Shown here: positions 33,276 through 43,649 of the stretch, piece after piece
Numbering within the stretch: the first letter of the stretch is position 1
How the letters are laid out: each line of letters begins with the position of its first letter
Source: Mucilaginibacter tundrae
GTDB taxonomy: Bacteria; Bacteroidota; Bacteroidia; Sphingobacteriales; Sphingobacteriaceae
Reading direction: 5' to 3'
Length of the DNA stretch: 64,000 nt
Assembly (NCBI RefSeq): GCF_013408825.1
Contig: NZ_JACCBZ010000004.1
Coordinates: 124,001-188,000 of the forward strand
Notes under the pieces: generated by a model
The model's input: only the letters and a program-made list of their open reading frames with translations
What the model was told of the DNA's origin: nothing
Databases searched by the model: none
Program-made: the position numbers and the translations under genes

Positions 33276-35759
33276 ATGGGAAATAAAATACGCTTTTTTA
33301 AGCTGCTCTATATAATATTAATATTCATCTTTTGGGGTTCGCACGTCTTGGCGAAAACACTAGACGGAACACGCAAAATAACCGGTAAAATAACAAATAA
33401 AGTTACCGGGCAACCTATAGTAGGGGCAAGCATTGCTATCCCCGATCTTAAAATAGGAACAAGCACAGACAAAAACGGTAATTATGTATTGAAACAATTA
33501 CCGAAGGGTGAATACCTGATTCAGGTGAGTGCGATAGGTTATGCCAGTGAAACCAAAGTGATTAATCTGGGCGATACCTATTCAGTTGATTTTAAACTAT
33601 CGTCCTCCAACTATGAACTATCCGACGTTGTGGTAACCGCACTGGGCAATACAACAACCAGGCAGCGTGCGTCTATACCTATTACAATAGTTACTAATAA
33701 GATGATTCGGGAAGGTGTAGCAAATACAGCTATTGACTTAGTAGCCTCGCAACCTGGTGTTAATGAGACAATGGAGGGAGCAGGCACTACTAAACCGCAG
33801 ATTAATGGTTTGGGGTTTGATCGTGTTTTGGTACTAATGGACGGGGTGCCACAGGAAGATTTCCAATGGGGCGATGATCATGGTATATTGATCGATCCTT
33901 ACGCGGTATATGAGGCAGAGGTTATCAGAGGGCCGGCTTCACTTCAATATGGTGCTAGTGCTGAAGCTGGTGTAATAAGTTTTAAATCGGCGCCTTTACC
34001 ACAAGAAGGAACCGTGATGGGTAGTGTGCTCACAGAATATCATACCAACAATGGTTACTTGGGCACCTCGTTAAATATAGCGGGCAACCATAATGGATTT
34101 TCATGGGGGCTACAGGCAAGCGGTGAAGAAGCCCACAGTTATGCTGACCCTAAAGATGGTTACGTATGGGGCACCGCCTGGAACCAAGTAAACGTAAGGT
34201 TGGTTTTGGAGCTCAACAAGGCTTGGGGTTACTCCCGGTTAACTTTGGGTGCCTTGCACCGCAGGATAGAATTACCAGATGGTAACCGTGATAGCAGCGG
34301 GCGCTTTATGTTTGATTTTCCGCAGAACGGAAAGATATACCCTACAAAATCTGATTTTTTATCGTATAACGCCGAAATAGCAAGCGATAAAATATTGGAA
34401 GAATACCAGGCTTGGTGGGAAAATAGCATAAACGTAGGCAAAGGCCGCCTTGGGCTGGATATTGGATTTACGCGAAGCATTCACCACGATATTGATACGG
34501 GAAGTGTCGGTTCTGGTAATTTGTTGGTAAATGATATCCCATACTCGTTTAAATATCAGATAGCAGGCGATAGCTCCGGTCTAAAACTAACTACGGGTAT
34601 CAATGGTCTTTACGAATTTCAACGAAACGGAGCCGCGCCACCTGCGCCTTATGTCCCCGATTATGAAATACCCGACTATACCAATTTTGAAATAGGCGGC
34701 TATGCAATTGTAGAAAAGAATTATAAAAACCTAACGCTAAGTGGCGGTTTGCGGCTTGACAGGACAGATTTTGTAGGCGACCCAATGTCATTAAATGATG
34801 CCGGTAATATTGTACCGGCCGGAACGCCAGGCTCTACGGTACAATTCACTGGGTTCAATAATACATATAGTGGCTTCTCGGGAAGCTTAGGAGCATCGTA
34901 CCAGTTGCCTGATAATAATTATGTAAAACTAAATATTTCAAAAAGCTATCGTGCCCCCGCAATTAATGAATTAACCAGCAATGGGTTGAATATCGGTTCA
35001 AATTTAGTTGATCTCGGTAATATTCATTTAAAAGCTGAGCAAGGCTACCAAATAGATTTAGCTTATGGTTACGATAGTAAAGATGTAAGCGTAGAAGCAG
35101 ATGGGTTTTACAACCATATCAGCAATTTCATATTTGCGAACCGTACTGATTCCCTTTCCGGCGGCTTTCCAATATACCAATATCTTTCTGCCAATACAGC
35201 TATTATAACCGGTATTTCAGGCTTTTTAAATATTCACCCAGCGGATGCTAAATGGCTGGAAATAGATAATGGATTCACCTATATTTATTCCCATATTCCC
35301 AACCAAACAGATTCAACACAGCATCTGCCTTATATACCGGCGCCTCATTTAAATTCAGAAATTAAGCTAAGGCTGGCTGACGGACATAACTCTGTTTTGA
35401 GAGGAAGCTATATACAATTTGGCTTACAGCACGACTGGGCGCAGAACAATGTTTACAGCGCGTTTTATACCGAACTGCCTTCTGTGCAATACACCATTTT
35501 TAATGCGGGCTTGGGTACTAATATTGTAAACACCAAATCAGGAAGAACAATATGTGCTGTGTATATAAATTGCACCAATCTAACCAATGCGGCCTATGCC
35601 GACCATTTGAACCTGGCGCAGTACTTTTTGGCCTATAACGGTACACCAGCTACCGTAACTAAACAAAGCCAGGGTATTTATAATATGGGTAGAAGCTTCA
35701 GCTTTAAATTGATTTTTCCATTTGGTGGTGATACCAAAAAATCTGCGTCAGTTGAGTAA
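33276..35759 (+). CDS. TonB-dependent outer-membrane receptor with CarboxypepD_reg-like domain
   Basis: This 827-aa protein has a signal peptide (about 1-27, ending V-L-A-K), then a CarboxypepD_reg-like beta-sandwich (about 34-115: G-K-I-T-N-K-V-T-G-Q-P-I-V-G-A-S). The plug at about 120-235 includes V-L-V-L-M-D-G-V-P-Q-E and V-I-R-G-P-A-S-L-Q-Y-G-A-S-A, and a 22-strand barrel region runs to the C-terminal F-K-L-I-F-P-F. No SusD-like partner follows, which argues against a SusC-type glycan importer and for uptake of a metal complex or cofactor. The barrel contains K-S-Y-R-A-P-A-I-N-E-L, standard for siderophore/metal receptors. Confidence 0.93.
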   Translation: MGNKIRFFKLLYIILIFIFWGSHVLAKTLDGTRKITGKITNKVTGQPIVGASIAIPDLKIGTSTDKNGNYVLKQLPKGEYLIQVSAIGYASETKVINLGDTYSVDFKLSSSNYELSDVVVTALGNTTTRQRASIPITIVTNKMIREGVANTAIDLVASQPGVNETMEGAGTTKPQINGLGFDRVLVLMDGVPQEDFQWGDDHGILIDPYAVYEAEVIRGPASLQYGASAEAGVISFKSAPLPQEGTVMGSVLTEYHTNNGYLGTSLNIAGNHNGFSWGLQASGEEAHSYADPKDGYVWGTAWNQVNVRLVLELNKAWGYSRLTLGALHRRIELPDGNRDSSGRFMFDFPQNGKIYPTKSDFLSYNAEIASDKILEEYQAWWENSINVGKGRLGLDIGFTRSIHHDIDTGSVGSGNLLVNDIPYSFKYQIAGDSSGLKLTTGINGLYEFQRNGAAPPAPYVPDYEIPDYTNFEIGGYAIVEKNYKNLTLSGGLRLDRTDFVGDPMSLNDAGNIVPAGTPGSTVQFTGFNNTYSGFSGSLGASYQLPDNNYVKLNISKSYRAPAINELTSNGLNIGSNLVDLGNIHLKAEQGYQIDLAYGYDSKDVSVEADGFYNHISNFIFANRTDSLSGGFPIYQYLSANTAIITGISGFLNIHPADAKWLEIDNGFTYIYSHIPNQTDSTQHLPYIPAPHLNSEIKLRLADGHNSVLRGSYIQFGLQHDWAQNNVYSAFYTELPSVQYTIFNAGLGTNIVNTKSGRTICAVYINCTNLTNAAYADHLNLAQYFLAYNGTPATVTKQSQGIYNMGRSFSFKLIFPFGGDTKKSASVE

Positions 35760-35800
35760 TTAAATTATATGTTAAAGCATATATATATGCGATGATAATA

Positions 35801-35833
35801 TCCGGTCCTTTTCTGGAATGTAAAAGGACCGGA
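35801..35833. terminator. Perfect hairpin between convergent genes
   Basis: TCCGGTCCTTTT (35801-35812) and AAAAGGACCGGA (35822-35833) form a perfect 12-bp stem around a 9-nt loop, 41 bases after the receptor stop and upstream of the convergent transporter gene's end. No long T-run follows on the plus strand. Confidence 0.75.
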
Positions 35834-35915
35834 TTATTCAGTTTAAATAGATCTGAATTCTTCAAATCTTTCGATTTAAAGGATAGATCTAAACAATTGC
35901 ATATGATTATCCAGT

Positions 35916-37481
35916 TTAATGTGCATCCGGGATTTCCACCTTCCCCGCCTTTACCACAGCTCTTTTTTTAATGGTCAGGATCACCAGTGGGATACAGCAG
36001 GCGTTTAAAATAGCAAGAAGCAGAAACGCGTCCATATAACTTAAAAGGAAAGTTTGCCGAACCACTGTATTTTCCAATGCACCCATGGATTGCTGTACCG
36101 CACGCAGATAATTAGAACCATGCGCCATAAAATTGCGAATAAAGGATTGCTGCCGCATAATGGTCTGCGGGTCTGAAGCGGTAACATGGGTTATTAAGGA
36201 TGTGCGGTTAGCTGCTGCGCGATGGGCGATGTATGTATTGATCAGGGCGATGCCAAACGAGCCGCCCATTTGTCGCATCATGTTGTTTAAAGCCGCGCCC
36301 TGTGGTATATCCGAGGGTTTTAATTCCGAAACAGCGAGCGCGGTCAATGGTACTATCAGCAAGGCTGCTCCCAACCCTCGGCAAACCAGCGGGATGAAGA
36401 AATAAGCGCTACCCGTATCTAGATTCGAGCCTGACATCATGAAGCCAAAAACAGCCGACAATCCAAAGCCCAAAATAATAAGATATTGCGGGCGGATGCC
36501 GCTTTGCAACATCTTTCCTAAAAATGGTGAGATCATGGCGGCCATCAATGTACCCGGTAACAGCATACTACCGGTTTGGAAGGCCGAGTAACCTATTATT
36601 CGCTGAGAATACAAGGGAAAAACAAATACGGCGCTAAACAAACCGAAGCCCAATACAAACGTCATGATGGCGGATATAGACAGGGTGGTGCTTTTTAGCA
36701 CCCGCAAGTTAATTACCGGATATTTGATCTTTAACTCCCACCAAATGAGTACCGATAACGACAGAACAGAAATAATAGTCAGTACAACAATATATCCGGC
36801 TGAAAACCAGTCGTCGGTTTGGCCTCTTTCCAATACCACCTGCAAGGATCCGACGCCTATGGCTAACAGAAAAATACCGAGCCAGTCGATAGTTCTACCA
36901 TCGGTCGATGGTTTACTTGGCCTTAGGTAGATATATGATAAGATAGCGGCAAGCAAACCGATAGGTATATTTACATAAAAGATCCATTGCCATGATAAGT
37001 TATCTACAATGTAGCCTCCCATTACCGGGCCAATTGAGGGGCCGATGATGATACCCAGGCTGAATATACCGCTGGCGGTACCGCGTTCTTTAGGCGGGAA
37101 GGTTTCGAACAAAATTGATTGCGAGGTGGAGAGCAGTGCGCCGCCGCCAATACCCTGGAAAAAGCGAAAGGCGACTAACTCCCATAAATTATGCGAGAAC
37201 CCACACATGGCCGAAGCTAATGTAAATAAGAGAATAGAGCCGATATAATATTGCTTGCGACCTATCTTCTCGGCCAGGAAACTGGTCATTGGAATAATGA
37301 TCACGTTGGCGATAGCGTAGGAGGTAATTACCCAGGCTGTATCTTCTAATGAAGCACCAAGATTACCGCTCATTGTATTAATGGAAACATTAACAATAGT
37401 TGTATCTATCAGCTCGATGATTGTTGAGGTGATGATAGTAACAACTATGATCCATTTTCTGAAGCCCGTTTCCATAAACAA
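35916..37481 (-). CDS. DHA2-family multidrug exporter (EmrB/QacA type)
   Basis: This 521-aa protein has 14 predicted helices. Motif A-type residues are visible in the first cytoplasmic loop, A-E-K-I-G-R-K-Q-Y (about 64-72), and motif C in helix 5, G-I-I-I-G-P-S-I-G-P-V-M-G-G-Y (about 146-160); P-I-G appears in W-Q-W-I-F-Y-V-N-I-P-I-G. A second in-frame ATG 6 bases later (37475) may be the real start. No HlyD-type EmrA partner is adjacent. It is divergent from an AraC regulator, which may control it. Role: proton-driven export of drugs or toxic lipophiles. Confidence 0.92.
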   Translation of the reverse strand: MFMETGFRKWIIVVTIITSTIIELIDTTIVNVSINTMSGNLGASLEDTAWVITSYAIANVIIIPMTSFLAEKIGRKQYYIGSILLFTLASAMCGFSHNLWELVAFRFFQGIGGGALLSTSQSILFETFPPKERGTASGIFSLGIIIGPSIGPVMGGYIVDNLSWQWIFYVNIPIGLLAAILSYIYLRPSKPSTDGRTIDWLGIFLLAIGVGSLQVVLERGQTDDWFSAGYIVVLTIISVLSLSVLIWWELKIKYPVINLRVLKSTTLSISAIMTFVLGFGLFSAVFVFPLYSQRIIGYSAFQTGSMLLPGTLMAAMISPFLGKMLQSGIRPQYLIILGFGLSAVFGFMMSGSNLDTGSAYFFIPLVCRGLGAALLIVPLTALAVSELKPSDIPQGAALNNMMRQMGGSFGIALINTYIAHRAAANRTSLITHVTASDPQTIMRQQSFIRNFMAHGSNYLRAVQQSMGALENTVVRQTFLLSYMDAFLLLAILNACCIPLVILTIKKRAVVKAGKVEIPDAH

Positions 37482-37615
37482 AAGTAACCTCGCTTATTAG
37501 CTTCCTGCTTATATTATTCAAGCAGGAATTTATAATATTCAAACATCGGTATATTTTTTAATCATAAAATGGTCATATTTACTTATAATAATCAAATAAA
37601 TACATATCTTTAATT

Positions 37616-38524
37616 ATGCAACCCATTGAAACACTCGAGGAATTTTACCAACGTCACCCGGTAGATAATCAAAAGGTATTTGCCGAGAATAATACCGGAC
37701 AGGGACATTTTAACGTGTTTATACGTAAGCCGTGCACACACAAGACACCTTTCAGCCGTCGTGATTTTTATAAGATAGCGCTGGTCATCGGAAATGGTAA
37801 AATGATCTATTCGGATAAAGAGGTGGTGATCGACCGGCCGGCATTGTTGTTTTCCAGCCCGTCGGTAACATCTTCCTGGGAATCCGGACCCGGGCCACAA
37901 TCAGGTTGGTTTTGCTTATTTACCCAAGCCTTCATTGAATCTTCTGAGCATAAAAATGCGCTACAAGATTTTCCATTATTTAAAGTGGGTGGTAGCCATA
38001 TTGTTTTTTTAGATGACACGCAATTAGCTTTTTTGGTAGCCACACTTAGTAAGATGATGGAAGAAATGGATTCTGACTATCCCGGCAAATATGACCTATT
38101 GCGCAACTATTTGCGCATTGTCATGCACGAGGCTTTAAAGAAAGAGCCGGTAAGTAGCTTTGAAACAAATACCAGCGCTGCCTCCAGAACTACCGCTCGG
38201 TTCCTCGAATTGTTGGAAAGGCAATTCCCAATAGATTCGCCGGAGCAGTCTCTAAAGCTAAAAACCGCGAATGAATTTGCACAAAGCCTGGCGTTACATA
38301 CAAATCACTTAAATCGCTCCGTAAAAGAGGTCACCGGGAAAACAACAACGCAGCATATTTCAGAGCGTGTATTGAAAGAGGCAAATGCCTTATTGAAACA
38401 TACCGATTGGAGTATTGCCCAAGTGGCAAACGGCCTTGGTTTTGAAGAGCCAGCATATTTTGCCAATTTTTTTAAAAAATACACAGGCTCTTCGCCTGCG
38501 ATGTCAAGGTTGGCAAATACTTAA
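37616..38524 (+). CDS. AraC-family transcriptional regulator
   Basis: This 302-aa protein has an N-terminal cupin-like ligand region (about 20-110, with F-S-R-R-D-F-Y-K-I and G-P-G-P-Q-S-G-W-F-C) and a C-terminal double helix-turn-helix (about 205-300): A-Q-S-L-A-L-H-T-N-H-L-N-R-S-V-K, then S-I-A-Q-V-A-N-G-L-G-F and P-A-Y-F-A-N-F-F-K-K-Y-T-G-S-S-P. It is transcribed away from the DHA2 exporter with 134 bp between start codons, so it most probably regulates that exporter; the xylan-type hydrolase genes downstream are a less likely target. Confidence 0.9.
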   Translation: MQPIETLEEFYQRHPVDNQKVFAENNTGQGHFNVFIRKPCTHKTPFSRRDFYKIALVIGNGKMIYSDKEVVIDRPALLFSSPSVTSSWESGPGPQSGWFCLFTQAFIESSEHKNALQDFPLFKVGGSHIVFLDDTQLAFLVATLSKMMEEMDSDYPGKYDLLRNYLRIVMHEALKKEPVSSFETNTSAASRTTARFLELLERQFPIDSPEQSLKLKTANEFAQSLALHTNHLNRSVKEVTGKTTTQHISERVLKEANALLKHTDWSIAQVANGLGFEEPAYFANFFKKYTGSSPAMSRLANT

Positions 38525-38609
38525 AAGAATATAAATGTGCAATCGATTGTCGAAATGGTTTTTCTTTCTATATTAGCATAATTTCTCAAAACCAATTTGC
38601 TAAATCACC

Positions 38610-40187
38610 ATGAAAGTTAAGTACAGTATAACAATACTATTCTTTGTCATTTGCCTAAAAGCGACGGCTCAAAACACCGCCAATAATAGGATCATTGATG
38701 CTGATATCAATCATGTAAAAGGGCAGCTGCCTAAAAGTATCAATTTATGCGTAGGTGCCGGAAGGGCAAATGAAGGATTACGGGCAGATTGGCAAAGACA
38801 ACTAAAGGTTGCGCATGATGAATGCGGGTTCAAATATATCCGCTTTCATGGTTTGTTGTCAGACGACATGGGTGTCTACTTCGAAGATAAAAACGGAAAG
38901 TCTATTTACAACTGGCAGTATATCGATCAATTATTTGATTTTTTGCGATCTATCGACATGAAGCCCTTCGTTGAGATAGGGTTTATGCCCGGGGCCTTGG
39001 CGAGCGGCAATCAAACTATTTTTTGGTGGCGAGGAAATGTTACGCCACCAAAAGATTATCAAAAATGGAATGATCTGATCAAAGCACTGGTTGAACACTG
39101 GACAGAGCGCTATGGAGAAAAAGAAGTAGCCAGCTGGTATTTTGAAATTTGGAACGAACCTAATCTTAAAGGCGGTTTTTTTACCGGCACCCAACAAGAC
39201 TATTTCAAGCTGTATAAAGAAACGGCTACAGCCATTAAAAGTGTGTCGAGTAATTATCGTGTAGGCGGACCCGCTACGGCAGGCAATGCCTGGATACCCG
39301 AAATGATCGATTTCTGTGTGCAACAGAAAGTGCCGATAGATTTTATTAGCACACATGATTACGGCGTAAAGCGAGGTTTTTTAGATGCGGCAGGTAATGC
39401 CGGAACTGTTCTTAGCCAGGACAGGTACGCTGTGGGAGATCACATGCGTCATTCAAAAAAACAAATTGAGCAATCTGTTATGCCTAACCTGGAACTGCAT
39501 TATACCGAATGGAGCGCTTCCTATACGCCAAGTGACCCTATTCACGATAGTTATCATGAGGCAGCATATATTTTAAATACCATAAAACGTGCTGCGGCGG
39601 ATGTTAACTCTATGTCGTATTGGACCTTTACTGATATTTTTGAAGAAGCGGGCCCGCGGGCTACACCTTTTCATGGCGGGTTTGGTTTAATCAATTATGA
39701 GGATATTAAAAAGCCGGCTTTTTATGCGTTTAAATATTTAAACCAATTGGGTAAAACGGAGCTTAAGTGCGCTGATTCAAGTACAATAGTTTGCAAAGAC
39801 GACAGGGGTGGAATACAGGCTTTGATTTGGAATTTTACTATAGACCACCCGGGGGACAGCGTGAATAACCAGGTGTTTTATAAAAGGCTACTACCATCCA
39901 AAGCGTTAGCTCCGGTTAAATTTAAACTTCATGGGCTAAAACCGGGAAGGTATAATATAACTATTTATAAAACCGGCTACCATGCCAACGATCCATACTC
40001 GGCATATTTTGAAATGGGTTCCCCATCTCAACTTTCAATAGCACAGGTAAAAAAGCTTAAGCAATTGGATTCGGACAAACCTGTGGGGCAAAATACTATA
40101 ATCGTTAATGCATCAGGTAATTTTGAGCAACAATTGGCCATCCGTCAGAATGACGTACTATTGATTAACATAATAAAGGCAAACTAA
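38610..40187 (+). CDS. Secreted GH39 beta-xylosidase-like glycoside hydrolase
   Basis: This 525-aa protein has a signal peptide (about 1-20, ending A-T-A-Q) and a GH39 (beta/alpha)8 domain. The acid/base is E183 in F-E-I-W-N-E-P-N and the nucleophile E300 in H-Y-T-E-W-S-A-S-Y; other GH39 marks are I-R-F-H-G-L-L-S-D-D (about 77-86) and Y-W-T-F-T-D-I-F-E-E. The beta-sandwich domain follows after about residue 390. It probably releases xylose from the non-reducing end of xylo-oligosaccharides in the periplasm. The GH43 gene follows after 22 bases in the same operon. Confidence 0.93.
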   Translation: MKVKYSITILFFVICLKATAQNTANNRIIDADINHVKGQLPKSINLCVGAGRANEGLRADWQRQLKVAHDECGFKYIRFHGLLSDDMGVYFEDKNGKSIYNWQYIDQLFDFLRSIDMKPFVEIGFMPGALASGNQTIFWWRGNVTPPKDYQKWNDLIKALVEHWTERYGEKEVASWYFEIWNEPNLKGGFFTGTQQDYFKLYKETATAIKSVSSNYRVGGPATAGNAWIPEMIDFCVQQKVPIDFISTHDYGVKRGFLDAAGNAGTVLSQDRYAVGDHMRHSKKQIEQSVMPNLELHYTEWSASYTPSDPIHDSYHEAAYILNTIKRAAADVNSMSYWTFTDIFEEAGPRATPFHGGFGLINYEDIKKPAFYAFKYLNQLGKTELKCADSSTIVCKDDRGGIQALIWNFTIDHPGDSVNNQVFYKRLLPSKALAPVKFKLHGLKPGRYNITIYKTGYHANDPYSAYFEMGSPSQLSIAQVKKLKQLDSDKPVGQNTIIVNASGNFEQQLAIRQNDVLLINIIKAN

Positions 40188-40209
40188 AGACCCCTGTACA
40201 CACATTACC

Positions 40210-41736
40210 ATGATCATAAGTAAAATAAAAAATATCGTTGTAACGGTTGTGTTTATCTTTCTTGCATGTTCGGCTAAAGCGCAGAGTCAAATACAAAGCG
40301 GTCCCAAGGGCATAGCTTATTATTTAAACCCCATTTTTGCGGGTGACTACCCAGATCCCAGCATTATGCGTGATGGGGACGATTACTATATCGTCCATTC
40401 ATCCTTCGAATATTATCCGGGCCTATTGATCTGGCATTCAAAGGATCTGATCAACTGGACACCTGTTACACATGCCCTGCATAAATATATTGGATCTGTA
40501 TGGGCACCAAGTTTGATAAAATATAAGAATAAATATTACATCTATTTCCCTGCCGGAAATACCAATTATGTGGTTACAGCGGATTCCATAGAGGGGCCTT
40601 GGAGCGACCCTGTAGACTTGAAAATCGGTTTTATTGATCCGGGACATTTTACCGATGCAGCGGGCAAACGCTATCTCTATTTTAGCAATGGTGCATATGT
40701 TCCCTTAGCGGATGACGGGCTCTCGGTAACAGGTGAAATTAAATATGCTTACAGTGGCTGGAAGATACCTCGCGATTGGACGATCGAATGTTTTTGCATG
40801 GAGGGGCCTAAAATGGTTAAACGTGATAATTATTATTACCTCACAGTAGCTGAAGGTGGAACAGCCGGCCCCGCTACAAGTCATATGGTAATTTCGGCGC
40901 GTTCCAAATCTCCATTTGGGCCATGGGAAAATTCTCCTTACGATCCAATCGTCCGTACAAGAGATCATTCAGAACGATGGTGGTCTAAAGGGCATGGCAC
41001 TTTGTTTGAAGGCCCCAGCGGAAAATGGTGGATGATATTTCATGGCTATGAAAATGGCTACTATAACATGGGTCGGCAAACCTTGTTGGAACCAGTTGAA
41101 TGGACAAATGATGGCTGGTTTAAAATACCTGAACATATCAGAACCGATGCGCCGATCTTAAAACCCATAAAGAGCGCTTCAGCAAGTGTATTTTCATTGA
41201 ATGATGACTTTAGCGGTCATCACCTGAAAGCACAGTGGCAATTCTTCGGGGAATACGATACAACCAGGTTTCATTTGGTCAATCACAGTTTAATAATAAA
41301 AGGTAAAGGAAATTCCGTAGCTAATTGTGCGCCATTGCTATGTATTCCATCTAATCATTCGTACATGGCTCAGGTGGAACTGACTATCGATGGCAATGCC
41401 ACTGGCGGCCTCGTGCTGTTTTATGATAATCGCTATTACTCAGGTATCTTAGCGGATACACCAGATATTTTGGCCAATCTTCGCGGCTGGCAGTTCCCAA
41501 CTGAAAAAAACGTTATAAAAAGGCATGTGTTTTTACGAATAAGAAACATCAAAAATACCGTAGATATGTATTATAGTACCGATGGACAAAAATGGAATAA
41601 AATAGAAAACTCTGCTGAAGTTTCCGGTTATAACCACAATGTGCTGAGTGGTTTCTTAAGCCTACGCCTTGGATTATGTGCAGTAGGAGATGGAACAGTT
41701 ATATTTAAAAATTTTATTTATCGTGCTATCAATTAG
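40210..41736 (+). CDS. Secreted GH43-family beta-xylosidase/arabinofuranosidase with C-terminal beta-sandwich
   Basis: This 508-aa protein has a signal peptide (about 1-24, ending A-K-A-Q). The GH43 five-bladed propeller opens with D-Y-P-D-P-S, giving general base D49, and includes S-S-F-E-Y-Y-P-G-L (64-72) and the general-acid E-G-P motif in C-M-E-G-P-K. A C-terminal beta-sandwich (about 320-508, L-N-D-D-F-S-G-H-H-L-K-A-Q-W) matches the GH43_C2 / DUF1349 layout used by xylosidases. Together with GH39 it should finish xylan or arabinoxylan breakdown. No SusC/SusD pair is near. Confidence 0.93.
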   Translation: MIISKIKNIVVTVVFIFLACSAKAQSQIQSGPKGIAYYLNPIFAGDYPDPSIMRDGDDYYIVHSSFEYYPGLLIWHSKDLINWTPVTHALHKYIGSVWAPSLIKYKNKYYIYFPAGNTNYVVTADSIEGPWSDPVDLKIGFIDPGHFTDAAGKRYLYFSNGAYVPLADDGLSVTGEIKYAYSGWKIPRDWTIECFCMEGPKMVKRDNYYYLTVAEGGTAGPATSHMVISARSKSPFGPWENSPYDPIVRTRDHSERWWSKGHGTLFEGPSGKWWMIFHGYENGYYNMGRQTLLEPVEWTNDGWFKIPEHIRTDAPILKPIKSASASVFSLNDDFSGHHLKAQWQFFGEYDTTRFHLVNHSLIIKGKGNSVANCAPLLCIPSNHSYMAQVELTIDGNATGGLVLFYDNRYYSGILADTPDILANLRGWQFPTEKNVIKRHVFLRIRNIKNTVDMYYSTDGQKWNKIENSAEVSGYNHNVLSGFLSLRLGLCAVGDGTVIFKNFIYRAIN

Positions 41737-42037
41737 CATAAAAGTAGCCGATAAAAAAATCAAACAAAAGGAAGCTCCCTGTGTTCCTCAATTCGTTAGA
41801 ATTTCTAATTATATTAAAAATTCAAGTTTGTAGGAAGTTAAGTTCGTTAAGAGATATCTTTGCAAGGCTTTTGCCGGGATATTTCACGATATAATTTAAG
41901 CCGATCATGGTATTATGTGACACAAACGTGCACTAGAGTTAGATTTGAATTAATCGTGATCAATCTATAAGTTTGTAGAAGCATTGAAGTCAATTCGCAA
42001 TTATCTGATACCTATTTATGGCGCATAAAAAGACTAT
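41737..42037 (+). other. Intergenic region with a candidate -7 element
   Basis: This 301-bp gap holds no credible gene. TATCTTTG at 41855-41862 matches TAnnTTTG, but the nearest TTG (41828-41830) is 24 nt away, so it is a weak promoter candidate for the two barrel genes. Nothing else stands out. Confidence 0.4.
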
Positions 42038-43639
42038 ATGAAGAATATTTACCGGTTAAAAGTTTACTTTGTTTTTTGTTTCTTAGGTACAGTTATGCTT
42101 TATAATCAAAAAGCATACGCGCAAACTGACTACCAACCTTATTCATTCCAATTGAGCGATAAACTCGGTAAGGACCTATATTCTATTTCAACAGATCTCC
42201 ATACTTCAATTAAGCCATATATTATAACCCAATCAAGCCCATTGAGGCAGGGCTATGATTCAATAATGAATCGTGGGGTAGATACAACCCGGAGAGGTTT
42301 AGTTGTTCGCAAAATATTTAATGAGCATTTGTTAGAGGTGAAAAATCCCGACTACACTTTTTATTTTGATTATTTACCTGATTTATTGATTGGCAGAGAT
42401 TTTAAGGATAAAATTAACACATCCCTAAATACCAGAGGTTACCAGGCGGGTGGTACAATAGGGTCTAATATTTACTTTTATACAAGTGGTTTTGAAAACC
42501 AGGGAAAGTTTCCTAACTATTTAAATCAATATGTACTCGAAACAAGAATGGTTCCGGGTCAGGCTTATGATTTCAACGGTGGTGTTGGAAGTAAAGATTG
42601 GTCATATGTCACTAGTATAATAGGTTACTCACCCAGTTCTACCATCAATATAGAGGCTGGTGTTGATAAAACCTTTATTGGTGATGGTTACAGGTCGATG
42701 CTGTTATCAGATTTTGCATCAAACTATCCTATGATACGCTTAAAGATTGATCTAGCGAAGAACGTTCGATATATGGTGATGTGGGCGTATATGCAGGATC
42801 AAACAGCGCCAAAACTTGATACACTTCCGCATGCTCCTAATCGGATTAAATGGGGGGTATTTCACTACGTAGACTGGAATATAACCAACAGGGCGTCTAT
42901 TGGCTTTTTTAATGCGATGATCGCACCGGGTAATTATGATAATGGCAGTTCACACGGGTTTGATGTCAACTATATCAATCCAATTCTATTTACAAAATCT
43001 GCTGGTCCATCCGGGCCTATACCCGATAATACGCTGATAGGTTTTAATGCAAAGTATAAGGTGTTCAATAAAGCAATTGTTTATTCACAATATATTTACG
43101 ATCAGTTAGCGGCAAACGGCAATTCTAAGCAAGGTTTTCAATTAGGCTTAAGAGGAGCTGACTTGCTTAATATTAATGGTTTTAATTATTTATTCGAGTT
43201 TAATACTTCAAAGCCTTATAATACTTCTACGCAATACACATTAGTAAACTATACAGATTTAAACGAACCACTTTCACACCCGTTCGGTTCGAATTTTAAA
43301 GAGCTGGTGGGTATACTTAGTTATTCGCTGGGCAGGTTTGATTTTAGGGGTGAACTTGACTATGCAAAATATTACCTGGATTTAGCTACTTTATACCAAG
43401 GGAATGGTATACTTTTCCCGGATATTACTTCTCAATATTCAACTACAACGCCGGGGCAGAATACCAGCTTTAAATATGCGCAGGGTACCATATCTTATTT
43501 GATAAACCCTAAATATAACCTTCGGCTGGAAGCCGGTGCAACCTTTAGAGATGAAGGAAATAGTCAATACAATTCTAAAACAATGCTAATTAATTTTGGC
43601 TTACGAAGCACATTCAGAGACCTATATACTGATTTTTAA
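42038..43639 (+). CDS. RemB-like outer-membrane beta-barrel protein, paralogue 1
   Basis: This 533-aa protein has a signal peptide (about 1-28, ending A-Y-A-Q) and a long aromatic, strand-rich region ending in Y-T-D-F. It shares the block K-T-F-I-G-D-G-Y-R-S-M-L-L-S-D-F-A-S-N-Y (about 211-230) with gliding-motility protein RemB and related Wzi-like barrels. RemB of Flavobacterium is involved in surface motility, but Sphingobacteriaceae homologues may instead bind or secrete polysaccharide. The adjacent gene encodes a close paralogue, 10 bases downstream. Function beyond an outer-membrane barrel is uncertain. Confidence 0.8.
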   Translation: MKNIYRLKVYFVFCFLGTVMLYNQKAYAQTDYQPYSFQLSDKLGKDLYSISTDLHTSIKPYIITQSSPLRQGYDSIMNRGVDTTRRGLVVRKIFNEHLLEVKNPDYTFYFDYLPDLLIGRDFKDKINTSLNTRGYQAGGTIGSNIYFYTSGFENQGKFPNYLNQYVLETRMVPGQAYDFNGGVGSKDWSYVTSIIGYSPSSTINIEAGVDKTFIGDGYRSMLLSDFASNYPMIRLKIDLAKNVRYMVMWAYMQDQTAPKLDTLPHAPNRIKWGVFHYVDWNITNRASIGFFNAMIAPGNYDNGSSHGFDVNYINPILFTKSAGPSGPIPDNTLIGFNAKYKVFNKAIVYSQYIYDQLAANGNSKQGFQLGLRGADLLNINGFNYLFEFNTSKPYNTSTQYTLVNYTDLNEPLSHPFGSNFKELVGILSYSLGRFDFRGELDYAKYYLDLATLYQGNGILFPDITSQYSTTTPGQNTSFKYAQGTISYLINPKYNLRLEAGATFRDEGNSQYNSKTMLINFGLRSTFRDLYTDF

Positions 43640-43649
43640 CTAACTAATT